Positions 20,533-32,424 of a DNA stretch of 64,000 bases are shown here, piece after piece (the first letter of the stretch is position 1; every line of letters begins with the position of its first letter). The stretch spans positions 106,150,296 through 106,214,295 of the forward strand of contig NC_081412.1 of assembly GCF_030272615.1 (NCBI RefSeq). The letters run 5' to 3'. Origin of the DNA: Cryptomeria japonica. Lineage: Eukaryota; Streptophyta; Pinopsida; Cupressales; Cupressaceae. Below the pieces are notes generated by a model. That model did no database searches and had not been told where the DNA came from. It worked only from the letters and a program-made list of their open reading frames with translations. A program made the position numbers and the translations under genes.

Positions 20533-23500
20533 CTATTTTTTAAACTTAAAAATAAATAAGTTTATCAATCCCAAATGATTAATATAATCATCACTCTTAT
20601 AATCTTGGAATTCGGCAACCCACTTCTTCATTGCACTTTCCATAGTGTATGATCTTTCTGTCACATTTGTCATGTAGGGCGCCATGTCTCCATCCTCGTT
20701 CACCTGTCCTCTAGCTCTGTTCATGAAGCTTGTTAACTCACATTGCCAATCTCCAAGCGAGATTATTTCTCCATCACGAAACACTGAAGGCAGGCGAATA
20801 GATTGTTCATCTTTGAGAAATTGAATGATTTCTCTCAACCTGCTCCCAAATTTCTCATGCATTTGGAGCAGATTTGCAGCCTCTCTTTTGTCTTCAGGGG
20901 TGAGAATGTCACGAATTGTCATGATTTCATCAATTCTTCCCTGTAATCTGGTGTGCTTTGTATAAGCTTTGATAGTCCCAGTATGCATTTTCCAGATTCC
21001 TCATAATGTTTTAACATGATCTTAAAATGAGTGTTGATAATGTCATCGGTCAATTTAATAGTACGTTTCTTAGCGTTTCTGAGCAACATGTTTCCCTTCT
21101 CACTCCGATGTTTTCAATAGCTTGCATCTTGAATACTATCAAGAAGATCAGTGTTGGCTTCATATGAGGTAAACTCGATCTCTCTGTTATGTGGGGCTAA
21201 TTCAAACCTTGATGCTCGGTCTCTCTAATATTGTTTTTCTTCCTTTGTTTTACCATATAAGCCTTTCAAGGTCTGATTTTCCCTAACTAAGAATTCGACC
21301 TGATCTTTATTAATCTTTGCAACATCTAAATTCAATTGAGTTGTGATCCTTGGATCAATTCTCCCTACCTGGTGAATCATCAAATGCTCGAAGGCTTCAT
21401 CAATATCGACTAGCAGGGGTCTCTTATATCTGGGGTACAAATCCCAAAGCAGTAATGCCTTTTGTTCAGGATCGTATCCAGACCCCATGAAAATCTTATC
21501 TACCTCTTTCTAGCAATAACAGCTTATCATTATGTTGTTTTCTTTTGAAACTATCAAACATGATTGTTGCCTTCATCTCCCATCTAGGATATATTATTAC
21601 ACCAGCCTCTTTAAGGAGCTTTCTCCCTTTTTCGGGAGTCATTTCTTTCTTTTCAGTATAAATGGCCTCTTGTAATAATTGCAGGGCATCCTCCTCCGAC
21701 ACTCTTCCAAACTGTTGTTTAATGATTTGGCCCTTGTGTTGATATAAGAAAGTTTCAAACTCGGGAGTGTGAATGAACTTCTGGTCTGATGTGAACTCCT
21801 CATGTTCGAGGATCCTAACATCATTGATTTGTGTTTCATTAATCTGTCCTATAATTAAATCAATAGGGTGGTCTAGACCAAACCCTGATGGTGACACATC
21901 TTCTTCAACATCAATGTCTTCAATAGTGGTGGCAGAGGATAAATGAGCAAGGGGAGTAGTCTCCCTAGGATCTTTAGTCTTTTCTCTGAAAACATATAAT
22001 GGCACACCCTCAATGATTTCTAATTTATGTGATATTAATCTCTCGGCCTTCTCCACGGGGTTTTCAATTCCTTCAACAATTTCTTCATTGATCTTCCATC
22101 TTCTCATCTTCCATTCATAAGCTCTGAGAACCTTATCATATGTTGTTATTTTCTTGGTGGCTTCTTCTCTTTCCATATTTCTAATGAAATCATCAACCAT
22201 TGTGGGCACGTGATCAATACCTTTCAACTTCTGTGACTTTCGAGCTTTGTGCATATATCCTTCCGGATCAAAATTTGGCCGAAGATCACCTTTTACCAAA
22301 CGAAAATATTCCAATTTTTGTTGTCACAGACCATAGCTTTTGGAACTTTTAATGAGGAAGTCTAAAAAGGATAATGAACCAGGCACAATTGACTGTTTGT
22401 CGTGATCAATGAGGTTCTTAGCACTGGCTATCGAGAGTTGTCTTACAATCTCTAGGTATGCTAACCTATCTGGAACTGTTATTGGCAATAAATAGGGTTC
22501 TCCTTTGAACTTGTATACCCTAATCTGAGTATAATCCAAAAAGAAATACCAATCTCCCCAATTATGGGAAATGCCCCACTCTTCATCGAGTTCTTGTGGC
22601 ATGATAAATTTCTTGATTTGTGGAGATAGTGAGAAATCACATAGACATCCAAGCAATCTATACACAGGTTTCACAAAATGCTCTTCGAAATGCATATACT
22701 GATTATTTACATAATGTTGGTCCCAAGCGGATAACCATAATTGGACTTGCTTCCGAATACATAATCTATCATACTCCCTAATGGACAAATCTTCGTTACA
22801 TAGCCCTATTTCTTGTCCTACGTAGAGTAACATGTGCATAATGTGGGAATAGAACCTAAAACTTACATGTGTTCTATCAGTTTTGAATTTCTCTAATCCA
22901 TGATTGATGGCATGGGCAAGATAGGTGGCAAAGTCAAAGGTCCTAGGATCCTTCGACTGGATATCGACACAAATAACCATAGCTGCAATGTCCATTATTG
23001 GAGAGGCTTTTACACTGATAATTTGTGCAAAATAGTAGTAAGTGGGCTTGAAGTAAGAGGAGAACAAATTGACATCGAATGGGGCCTTATCGTTGTCGGT
23101 GAATGGAATTACATGTGCATCAGTTTTTGACCCGTGTGGAGGGAGTCTCCATCGCTTATACATTCGCTCCATATTCAGATATTCTTGCACCAATTTTTCT
23201 ATGTTAATTTCCTCTTCATATCCCCATTCCAACCCTAAAACATGCTCAATGTAATCCTTAATAATTGGCAGTAGGGAGTTGCCCTTATGATATCAGATGG
23301 TCTGCGTCTAAGGATCATATTGGTTTTCCACCGCTATCATTAGCTTGACATTTACGAAGACATTGGGTACTACCAAGCTTCCTAAATTCATCCTCTAGAT
23401 GTTGTAGACTGGTTCTATGACGAACCTCCTAGCATAGAAGAAGATAAATAATTCATGTCCTCTAACCTCTGTCCATATATCCCCTAGGTTCTGAAACCAG

Positions 23501-23815
23501 TCTTCTAATCCATCATCTTCTCCTTTGATCTTCTGGGATCATTGGCTGGAAAGTGGAAATTGGTTGAGGATGTCTTGGCTTATATTTTGTCCCTCCTTCT
23601 GTCGTTTAGGTTTTTCTACCTCAGAGGATTCTGGCCCCTTCTTAGTTTTTCCCTTTCTGGAGAAAGAGATTTCCATATATGTATCTCCTTTGAATTCAAA
23701 TAGCAGAAAGGGCTTCCGGCAGACCACTTATAGTTCTCCTTGTTCTTCTCAGAACTCTTGTATCTCTGCTGCACTAATTCCTTGCTCACTCAACCTCCTT
23801 TATCCACCTGAATAA
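20533..23815 (-). pseudogene. Long unfamiliar minus-strand ORF, broken
   Basis: The largest open parts are 23232-22324, 22314-21496, 21488-21225 and 20988-20533. The first two are in the same phase, separated by a TGA within 'GL*QQKLEYF'; later parts need a frameshift. Upstream, 23727-23539 and neighbouring frames (Lys/Glu-rich, 'FSRKGKTKKGPESSEVEKPK') seem to belong. The whole would span about 1,050 codons. Notable parts are a Trp/Tyr-rich region (WDQHYVNNQYMHFEEHFVKP; WGDWYFFLDYTQIRVYKFKG) and acidic, helical C-terminal parts. I recognise no domain. It could be a retroelement antisense gene or a captured host gene. Confidence 0.5.
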
Positions 23816-23989
23816 TTATTGTGTGCCAGCAGATTTGCAATTTCTATTGCTACAATGGTCATTAAGGCAGATGGTTTGAATTTATGGTGATGTGACTTGC
23901 TCAAATTCACGTGAGATCTCCTAACAGTCCAATGCCAACTTGAGTTTTAATGCATTAACTCACTGCATCCTCCAATGGATTTTCCTTTG

Positions 23990-24830
23990 CTGGATCTTTC
24001 AAAATTTCTATCGATTCCCTTTAGATGTCATATTTTGATGAAACATGCCTTGTTGATAACATCATTTTTTATGCCCCTCAATACTCAAGTTTCATCGACA
24101 TTTATCCTTATCAATGACTCGTCGTTTCGATGAAAATGTGGCTTCGCTTAGATACTTATAGCTTTCACCAATGCTCCCCTTTTATCAACACCTATTCTTT
24201 CAGCAAAATAGTCATTGCCTTCATCGATGATGTAATTTCAATGAAAACCCTCTCTTCGCTATAACCTTTATCTTTCCATTCGATGATTCCTTGTCATCAA
24301 AATGTTTTATCATGTCGATGGGACTTCCTTCACTTCCATCGATGTGTTACTTTGTTTAGGATAGTACCTTGTTTTGGTGAAACATGCCTCTTCAGTCTAT
24401 CATTTCAGGGTTCCATCGACGTCACGTTTTCATCGAAAAAGAATTTTTGATGAAATTGGATTTCTTTTCTTCGAGTTGTGGGCATTGATAAAATTGTCCC
24501 TTCGATAAATGCTTTACTTTATTCATCGAAATCCTTATTTTCATCGACAAGTTCTTATCGATGGATTCCAATGTGATTTCATCGACACATATATATATCG
24601 ATGAGGGTTTGGGTTCACTGAAAGTTCATTAAGATTGTTCGATGTCACTCTTTTGTCAAAACACTTGTTTCGATGGAGTTATTTCTTCTTTCATCGACAC
24701 CAGTCTTTCGATGAGACTTTGGTATCATTGGGCTTCTCTTTAGTCTGTCCAATACGTTTGTTTCACCGAAAGGCTCTTAAGCATCTTTTGCCAATGCTTT
24801 GTATGTCGATGGGATCTAATGGATTTTCTC
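23990..24830. repeat. ATCGA/TCGAT-rich degenerate repeat region
   Basis: Short words such as TTTCATCGACA, TTCGATGA and TCGATGGG recur in both orientations every few tens of bases, about twenty occurrences by eye. No fixed period is evident and no gene is seen. Confidence 0.6.
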
Positions 24831-25117
24831 CAAAACTATGGGCCGCCTTTGAAAATGTCACTACATGGGGTCAGATAAATATCATGTTTTTATTACAAGA
24901 ACATGGGCTTTAGTGGAATATGGGGATTTCCTTAGACACTCTCCATGGTGTAATTTGGGTAAGAAAACTTCTGTAGCTTCAGCTCAGAGGTGGCATGAAT
25001 GTCAAGTGGTGACAATTTCTGCTGATGAGATTTTTGGTTATAACACCTTACGCGCCTCTTCCCTCAAAATTTCTCAAGTCAATATATGGATTGGTTTTTT
25101 TAATTACCCCAAAACAT

Positions 25118-25640
25118 AAAAAATCATGGAATCGAGTAGCAAAAAAGTTATTGGCCCATTCTACCTTTAATATTGACAATGGGGTCGCTATGACAGATCT
25201 TTGCAACACAAAATAAAAAATTGGTGAAGCTTTCATAACATTCTTACAAAGATGGCACAACCTTGTCAATCGATGCCCATGTGACATTCCTGGAGACCAA
25301 CAAGTGAACTCATTCATTGAGAATTTAATACAAGAACTTGTGTATGAACTAAAGGTTAAAGGTCTCAACATAATTGAAAAACTCATCAAAAAGAGGACAA
25401 ACATTGAAAAGGCTCTCACTCAAAAAGGATCTATTATGATTTTCAAAGACAACGCAAGTGGTTCAAATGATATAAATAAGTTTTGGTCAAGAAACAAGAA
25501 TGTCACAAAAGGTGGGAGTAGTTGGCACAAGAATATTCATCAATGTGCAATCCAAAATCAATTTCAAAGGACCAACAGTGCCACATACAAACACCCAATC
25601 AAACTCAATGACAAGATCAATCAATGAATGCAGTTCAACA
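25118..25640 (+). pseudogene. Gypsy gag, C-terminal fragment (element G)
   Basis: NIDNGVAMTDLCNTK, a stop, then GEAFITFLQRWHNLVNRCPC and FIENLIQELVYELKVKG match the second half of Tat-type gag (the 'MADLCNTKQKPGE.FISFLQRWR' region). It is the missing continuation of 19404-19640. Confidence 0.75.
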
Positions 25641-27600
25641 AAACCAACAACAAATATCTCCCAGACCCAAGGATGTGTCTCTTAGGAACCCTTGGGAGAA
25701 CCCATTGAATCAGTTCTAAAGTAATTACTCTAGTCAAATTTTGTGTGATTGCCTAAAATAAGAAACGAGCTAGAAGTCAAGCCTGGGTAGTGGAATAAAA
25801 ATGAATATTGTAAATATCATTGTACGAAAGGACATAAAACTACTTCTTTTTTTTAGTTAAAGCACCTCGTACAAGATCCAATTGACCAAGGTTTAATTGA
25901 AGTGGAAACTCTTCTAGGATCGTCCAATACTAATCACACTATTTTTAAGACTTCGCTACTTGATCACAGGAAAGGAAAAGCCTCTAGTTTAGGTTATAGC
26001 CCTAAAGGCAGTTTGAACTATACTAAACCCCCCATGACTACACAATAAATTATATCCAAGCAACAAATAGTCAAGTGCCCACAATAAACATAAAAAAGAA
26101 AAGTTCTTAGTGCGCAATAGCCACTCGGTGGTCCAAAATTACTTTACAAGGAGCTCCTCCTAAGCCACAAGCAACTAGTTAGTACAATCCCCTTGACCAT
26201 CTAGGTAAAATTCCTACACAAATTTTCATTCTTGAATTGTTGCGCATATCTCCCATGCATAAGATTGTCTTGGACAAAGCTTTGCCAAATTCTAAGGTTC
26301 CCACATATATAAATGTTGATTAGTTTCAAGCCATGATAGGCCACCTTGCTGCTACTCAACATGTTGCCTTCACGGAAAATGACCTAGCACATGATAAACC
26401 TAACCACAATGATTATTTACATTTAAAAGTCTTTGTCTACAACTACAAAATCATATGAGTCTTGATAGATGGTGGAGCAAGACTTAATATTTGCACCTTG
26501 AGAGTTATAATAACTCTAGGAAATTTTGAAGATGACATGGATGCTTCCAAGTAAATAAAAATAAAGGCTTATGATGACACATGATGTCCTTCCAAAGAAG
26601 TCATCATACTACCCATCTAGCTTGGTCCATCTATAGAAAATACACTTTGCAAGTCTTGGACCTAGATCTTCCCTATAACATGATACTTGGTCATCCCTAG
26701 ATGCATGGAATGAAAACAATACCATCAACTTACCACCAATGTCTAAAATTCCCATAAAATGGGATGGAAGTCACCATTCCTACAGATTGTATCCTTTTCA
26801 TTTTTGTGCTAATCTAAAATGAACTAAACAACAGGTGTTAGTTAACAGAGAAATATCATCCTCTAGTTCCTCTAAATATGTTGACCCTTTCTAAGAAAAT
26901 AAAAATAAAGGCTTATGATGACACATGATGTCCTTCCAAAGGAGTCATCATACTACCCATCTAGCTTTGTCCATCTATAGAAAATACACTGTTGCAAGTC
27001 TTTGACCTAGATCTTCCTTATAACATGATACTTGGTCATCCCTGGATCCATGCAATGAAAGCAATACCATCAACTTACCATCAATGTCTAAAATTCCCAT
27101 ACAATGGGATGAAAGTCACCATTCCTAGAGATCCTAATCCTTTTCATCTTTGTTCTAATCTAAAATGAACTGAACAACAAGTGTCAGTTAACAGAGAAGT
27201 ATCGTCCTCTAGTTCCTCTAAATATGTTGACCCTTTAACATTGGCAAAATTATCCAAAGTTAAGATAAAAATCTAGGACCAAGGATGTGGAGTTAATATA
27301 TTATGGCATAATCATTTCACATTCAGAAGTTTCCTAATTCCCCCAAATCTTATGGAAAATCACATTTTCTCCAAAAAAGAGCAAAAAAATATCATTCAAT
27401 ACAAACCTCCCACCACATTTTCAAAGTGTGGTGAATTGCACAAAGAAAGCATTGAATATGATCTATCTAAATGGATCTACAAAGATAAAGAGGATGTGCC
27501 ACCTATGTGGTTACATGTGGAACAATATGGACCTGGTTTTAAGATCATGTAGAAGAAGGGGATCATGCTAAAAGTTGCCACCTTCAAATCAAGTGTATTG
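25641..27600 (+). pseudogene. Gypsy gag-pro spacer and aspartic protease (element G)
   Basis: Fragments include CKYHCTKGHKT (~25815, zinc-ribbon-like 'YCxxHxxxGH'), GHLAATQHVAFTENDLAHDKPNH (split, ~26340) and the protease site VLIDGGARLNICTL (~26460; DGGA in place of DSGA). 'LDLPYNMILGHPW' and 'IPSTYHQCLKFP' appear twice because of a tandem duplication at 26556-27234. The region has many stops. Positions 27352-27552 give an open frame (MENHIFSKKEQK...) that is probably downstream spacer. Element E starts just after. Confidence 0.7.
26556..27234. repeat. Direct tandem duplication, ~340 bp unit, in gypsy protease
   Basis: Two adjacent copies (about 26556-26898 and 26899-27234) both begin AAAATAAAGGCTTATGATGA and end at TCTAAATATGTTGACCCTTT. 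They differ by scattered substitutions and small indels. Confidence 0.85.
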
Positions 27601-28738
27601 GTCCACGTTGTTGAAAAAGGCACTCCAAAATCTAGTGGAAATTAATGTAGAACATGATCCATAAACTTGCATGTCTCCTCTAAGGATAAAGAGACCCCTC
27701 TAAGTGTTGTACATAAGAATCCACAATCATGTCAACCTTGAAAGAATGATCATGTAGAGAATGAACAAGAGGGTCAGAGTGTTTCCTCACAACAATCGAA
27801 GAAGGATCATCTTCATCAAAGAGAAGATGAATGTCATCAATTATGTCTCCCAAATATTCAATGTAGGACTCCATAAACAAACCTGCAATGTCTGTCAAGT
27901 AATCATCCCAAGGAACTGAATCTGGAAGACAAGAAATACCCTACTGCACCAAATCATGAGAAGTCCAAACTGTAGCAACATTTGCATCATCAGGTGCAAC
28001 CATAGGTGTGATATCAATAGGAGGAGATGAAAGGAAAGACTCAAGAATGGGGTCACATGTTAGAACACCCAAGTTCAAGTAACCAAATTTCTCCTTGATA
28101 TCTGAATCAACACAAGAAGTGTGATCAACATATGAAGAATCAACCTAATCAATAGGAACAAAATTTGCAAAGGAATATAACCGAGATGCATGATCCACCA
28201 CCCCTCTAGCAATAATAGCTCTAGTCTCCAAGTCTCTAATAATAACTTAATCAAGTGTGAAGTCCACAATTTTCCTTGTTGCCCCATGAGTGATCTGATA
28301 GATGGAAAGAATATTGTTTTTCAAATGGTGTACACACAACACATCATTGAAGGAGTTGTCCCCAATGGCAATATATCCTTTTCCAATCACATTCATATAT
28401 GTATAAGTGCCCATCAAAATTTGTGGCATGGTGCAAGGCTCAAATGAAGAGAACATAGACTACAAAGATGCCATATGATGAGAAGCTTCTGAATCCAGAA
28501 TCCATATCCCTGAATCATGACTTGTAGTAGCACAAAGAGCTTGCCATTTATTTGTCCCAAAAGTGTGATCCTTCCATTTATCATTTTCTTTGGAAGAAGA
28601 ATCCTAAGTGGACATTCTAGAAGTCAAACTAATTTTATTCTTCTCAAGAAGATGTTTCAATTCATCAATATCCTTCTTATAACAATGGCGTTCATCATGT
28701 CCCGACTTCTTGCAATATGCACAAAAAATGTTGAGACA

Positions 28739-28810
28739 TGGACCAGCTAGGACTCAAACCTAGGACCTTCCATACGCTACTGGAGTGCTCTACCACTGAG
28801 CTACTGGCCC
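28739..28810 (-). other. tRNA-like sequence in TRIM LTR (copy 1)
   Basis: 72 nt on the minus strand. Acceptor arms GGGCCAG and CTGGTCC pair over 7 bp with one G-U. The D arm is GCTC/GAGC with box A-like TAGCTCAGTGGTAGAGC. The T arm CTAGG/CCTAG encloses TTTGAGT, giving box B GGTTTGAGTCC (consensus GGTTCGANTCC with one C to T). An A sits at the discriminator position. The anticodon stem is imperfect and its loop irregular, so I do not call it a working tRNA gene. Confidence 0.75.
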
Positions 28811-28937
28811 CTCTTGGACCAGTCCATTGTCGGTCCGTGTGTGGCTTATTTCCAACACCAACACCCCCCCTTAAGCCACACCTCTCGTGTGCTTGGGGCT
28901 CCTAGCCTGGACTTGGCTCTGATGCCATGTTGAGACA

Positions 28938-29009
28938 TGGACCAACTAGGACTCAAACCTAGGACCTTCCATATGCTATTGGAGTGCTCTACCACTAAGC
29001 TACTGGCCC
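28938..29009 (-). other. tRNA-like sequence in TRIM LTR (copy 2)
   Basis: Same 72 nt layout as copy 1. Substitutions include CTGGTCC to TTGGTCC in the acceptor arm and GCTC to GCTT in the D arm. Box B is unchanged. Confidence 0.72.
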
Positions 29010-29886
29010 CTCTTGGACCAGTTCATCATCGGTCTAGGTGTGGCTTATTTCCAACACCAACAAAAAAGCTTCTCCTTATATGATTTCCCCTTAGGTGAGG
29101 ATGTAGAATCACCATGTTGTGGAGAGGATGATTGTGCTCCATCTTGTTGTGGTTTTGACTTAGTCTGCTTTTGGTTCTTTCCTTTTTCTTGATTGCTTTG
29201 ATTCCCTTTATTAGCCACCAAAGCTTGTGACTTTGAAGATTTGAGAATCCCCATCTTGGTCAACTTAGATTGCTTAAGTATCAACATCTCCATGAATGCA
29301 TCAAATCATGGTGGAGTGTATGAGGCACCTTGAGCCAATCAATGGGTATGAAAGCTAGAAACAAAGGTTGCATACTTTGATGGAAGTTTGTCCAACAAGT
29401 TGTAAACCAATTGAGCATCCTTCTTGTCAATGCCACAATCCTTAAGCTTTGCTCTTAGCCCATTTGCTTTCGCGACATAATCTTGGATTGTATCAAAATC
29501 CTTGGGATCCAATGTTGTGAGTTCACCATCAAGCTTGTAGCCCTTAATCTCATCAACTTAACCATACAATTTCTCATAAATATCTCAAGCCTCTTTAATT
29601 GTAGTACATTTCTCAATGTGAAAAATGAGGTCATCTGATACATACTTTCTCAAGGTTCCAAGTGGCATAGAATTTTTAGTGAGTCATTCAACTTGAGCAT
29701 TAGGATCAACATTAGGATCAGGTGGTGCTATTATTGTCCCATTCACATAATGAATGGGTCCTTTTTCCATTAGCTTACTTCATGCTTTAATTTTCCATGA
29801 GGCATAATTATGTGAAGTTAAAAGTGGAAATTTAGGAGAACCAATAGCACCAAAATGAAAAAATAAAAGATAAAGAGAGGTACACT

Positions 29887-30098
29887 TGTTGATATGTAGC
29901 GACTGATTAGCAAAGTACTGTTTTGCTGGATAAAAAGAAAGATTGGACAACTATGTATGGTGGATGTAACCCATTCGAGGTGAACCACGTTAAATCTATG
30001 TGTTATATGTGTCTTGTTTTATTCCTTTATCTTTTATATTTAAATCTGCATATAATTGTTAATTCATATTTGCTTCGGATCTGCTTGAAACCCTAACA
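29887..30098 (+). repeat. 5' LTR of D (internally deleted)
   Basis: 212 bp, TGTTGATATG...CCCTAACA. It lacks the part of the 3' LTR between AAAGTACT (about 34254) and GTTTTGCTGG (about 34488), which includes the GC-rich block. Confidence 0.88.
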
Positions 30099-30112
30099 AT
30101 TGGTATCAGAAT
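30099..30112 (+). other. Primer binding site, element D
   Basis: ATTGGTATCAGAAT follows the LTR, close to the initiator tRNA-Met site. Confidence 0.8.
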
Positions 30113-30158
30113 GAGGTTTTCTGTAAATTGGCAGGACTCTCAGATTTGAGTGGGAGCA

Positions 30159-30990
30159 ATGGAGGATTCCAAATTCAAGGTCGAAAAGTTTAACGACCAA
30201 AATTATCAGTTATGGAAAATGCAGATGGAGGATTACCTATATCAAAAGGATTTGTGGCGGTCATTGGAAGGAAAGGCAAAGAAAGCGACCACAATGTCAA
30301 ATGAAGAGTGGGACATTTTAGATAGAAAGGCACTAGGACCCATTTGATTGTGCCTTGCACCGTTTGTAGCTTTCAATATAACAGAAGTAAAAATGACTAT
30401 AGATTTGATGGCGACATTGGCTAAGTTGTATGAGAAACCCTCGGCTTCGAATAAGGTATTTCTTATGAAGCGTTTGTTTAATTTGAAAATGAGTGAGGGA
30501 GGATCTGTAGCGGAGCACTTAAATGAATTTAATACAATTACCAGTCAATTGTCTTTGGTAAAAATTTACTTTTGTAGAAGAGGTTAGGGCTCTCTTGATT
30601 TTATGTTCTTTGCCAGAAAGCTGGAATAGCTTGGTTATGGCTGTAAGTAACTCTGTCTCTGGTAAAAATACTTTGGTATTTGATGATATTGTTGGTGTTA
30701 TCCTAAGCGAGGAAATGCGAAGGAAAAGCACAGGTGAGACTCCAACATCATCAAGTAATGTTTTGAATGTGGAGAACAGAGGAAGATCAAAGGAAAGAGG
30801 AAAAGGCCCTTGGAATGAGAAGTCACGAGGGAAGTCAAAGAAAGGACACTCTCAATCTAGAGGAAAGAAAGATTGTTGGTATTGCTGAAAGCCTGGTCAT
30901 CTAAAGAAAGACTGTTGGTCTCGGAAAAACAAAGAAGGAGACAAAAATGAAAATGATAGTAAGGAAGCTAATATTGCAAGTAATACTTTA
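30159..30990 (+). pseudogene. Copia gag, element D
   Basis: ATG at 30159 (MEDSKFKVEKF). A stop falls after 'ALGPI' (30345-30347). Later gag parts occur in other frames: LATLAKLYEKPSASNKVFLM (~30412), then the Arg/Lys/Gly-rich part at 30760-30870. The CCHC knuckle reads CWYC, stop, KPGHLKKDCW (30873-30915), broken by a TGA. Confidence 0.85.
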
Positions 30991-32424
30991 CAAGATGTTT
31001 TAATCTTATGTTTGGATAATGTTAATGATTCCTGGGTAATAGATTCTGGGGATTCATTTCATGCTGCACCCCATAGAAAATATTTTCAAGATTATGTTCA
31101 AGGTGATTTTGGATAGGTATATTTGGGTGATGATGAGCCCTATCAAATTGTTGGAAAAGGAAAGATAAAGATCAAGTTGCAGAATGGAAATGACTGGTTT
31201 TTGCAGGAGGTAAGACATGTTCCTAATTTAAGAAGAAATTTAATTTCTGCAAGGCAACTAGGTAGTGAAGGTTGCATAGTTACCTTCTCAGACAGTATCT
31301 GGAAGGTCACTAAAGGATCATTAGTAGTAGCTAAAGGTGCGAAGGTAGGCACATTATATCTGTGTACCGGTAACACTTACTCTACCCTAGCTGCTACAGA
31401 TAAAATTACTGCAGGGATAGCAACAATAGATGTTGCAAGAATAGATTCGATAATGTGGCACCATAGGCTTGGGCACATGAGTGAGAAAGAGATGAAAATC
31501 CTTCACTCCGAAAATCTATTGCCATGACTAAAGAAGATTGATTTAAAGTTATGTGAAAACTGTGTTTATGGTAAACATAAAAGAGTCAGATTTCTCAAGG
31601 TTGGGAAAGAGAAGAAGAGTGAGAAGTTAGAGCTTGTGCATTCAAATGTATGGGGACCGGCTCAGGTATCATCTCTTGGTGGCTCTTGTTATTATGTTAT
31701 TTTTATTGATGACTCAACCAGAAAAACATGGGTATATTTCCTAAAACAAAAATCAGATGTTTTTGAAACTTTTAAGAAATGGAAAGCTCTGGTTGATAAT
31801 GAGACAGGAAAAAAGTTGAAGTGTCTCAGATCGGATAATGGAGGTGAGTATTGCAGCAAAGCATTTGAAGATTACTACTCCTTAAATGGGATTCGAAAGC
31901 AGAAGACAGTTTCAAGAACTCCACAGGAAAATGGTGTGTCAGAGAGAATGAATAGGACTATCGTGGAACGCGCGAGGAGCATGAGATTGCATGCTGGATT
32001 GCCCTTACATTTTTGGGTAGATGTTGTACATACTGTTGTCTATTTGATAAATAGAGGAACTTCAACCCCTTTGGATGGTGGTATTCCAAAGGAGGCATGG
32101 ACTGGTAAAAAGATAAATTATTCTTTTCTGAAAACCTTTGGTTGTGAAGCTTTTGTCCATATTGATAAAGAAAACAGAACCAAGCTTGATGCTAAATCTC
32201 ATAAATGTACCTTCATTGGATATGGGATAGATGAATATGGCTATCAATTATGGGATTTTGAAAATAAGAAAATAATTAGAAGTAGAGATGTTATATTCAA
32301 TGAGAAGGTTATGTATAAAGAACAGATGCAGGAAAAGAAGCATGAAAAGGACAAGCAAGAATATGTAGTGTTGGATGAGATTCCTGAAAATGAAATGCCA
32401 CAGGTACCTGATGCTCAACAATAA
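30991..32424 (+). pseudogene. Copia protease and integrase, element D
   Basis: Protease motif WVIDSGDSFHA (~31036; usual DSGAS changed to DSGDS). The integrase HHCC module is at 31453-31575 (HHRLGHMSEKEM...LCENCVYGKH). In the core, the first catalytic Asp in the usual 'HSDVWGP' is Asn here (HSNVWGP, ~31638). The second is kept (LRSDNGGEYC, ~31830), and the Glu is kept in PQENGVSERMN (~31925). The longest open part is 31636-32424. In-frame stops lie near 31117 and 31526. Confidence 0.88.

Larger units (their letters stand above)
19641..25117. other. Unclassified segment splitting gypsy gag
   Basis: About 5.5 kb between the two gag halves. It contains an (AT)n run, a long broken minus-strand ORF (20533-23815) and an ATCGA-rich region (23990-24830). 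I see no LTR pair, inverted repeats or transposase. It may be an inserted element or part of G itself. Apart from these, 19641-20269 and 24831-25117 show no gene. Confidence 0.4.
28729..29062 (-). mobile_element. 334 bp miniature LTR retrotransposon (TRIM) with tRNA-like LTRs
   Basis: Two 135 bp direct repeats (28729-28863 and 28928-29062), TG...CA on both strands, flank a 64 bp core. On the minus strand the core starts TGGCATCAGAGCC (primer site next to the 28928 LTR) and ends TTAAGGGGGGGTG (polypurine tract). AAAAA occurs on both sides (28724-28728, 29063-29067), a plausible though low-information target duplication. It interrupts the zinc-knuckle codons of element E. It has no coding capacity. 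LTR size and total length fit TRIM elements; what is unusual is that each LTR is mostly a tRNA-like sequence. Confidence 0.88.
27660..29850 (-). pseudogene. Element E gag-protease and acidic frame, broken
   Basis: Diverged copy of 3498-5420 of element B on the opposite strand. The start codon has become ATT (about 29844). Gag fragments lie at 29640-29045. The zinc knuckle is interrupted at 28729-29062. The protease-site region is followed by the same TAG in the same context (ACTACAAAGATGCC on the plus strand, near 28457-28470) as in B. The frame 28456-28247 matches the protease continuation (MPQILMGTYTYM) and 27898-27680 matches the acidic tail (LGDIIDDIHLLFDEDDPSS). Several extra stops make it non-functional. 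Confidence 0.8.

Noticed and set aside
28739-29009. Two ordinary tRNA genes
   Set aside because: They lie at matching positions in a pair of 135 bp direct repeats with primer site and polypurine tract between. The anticodon arm is irregular and box B has a C to T change.
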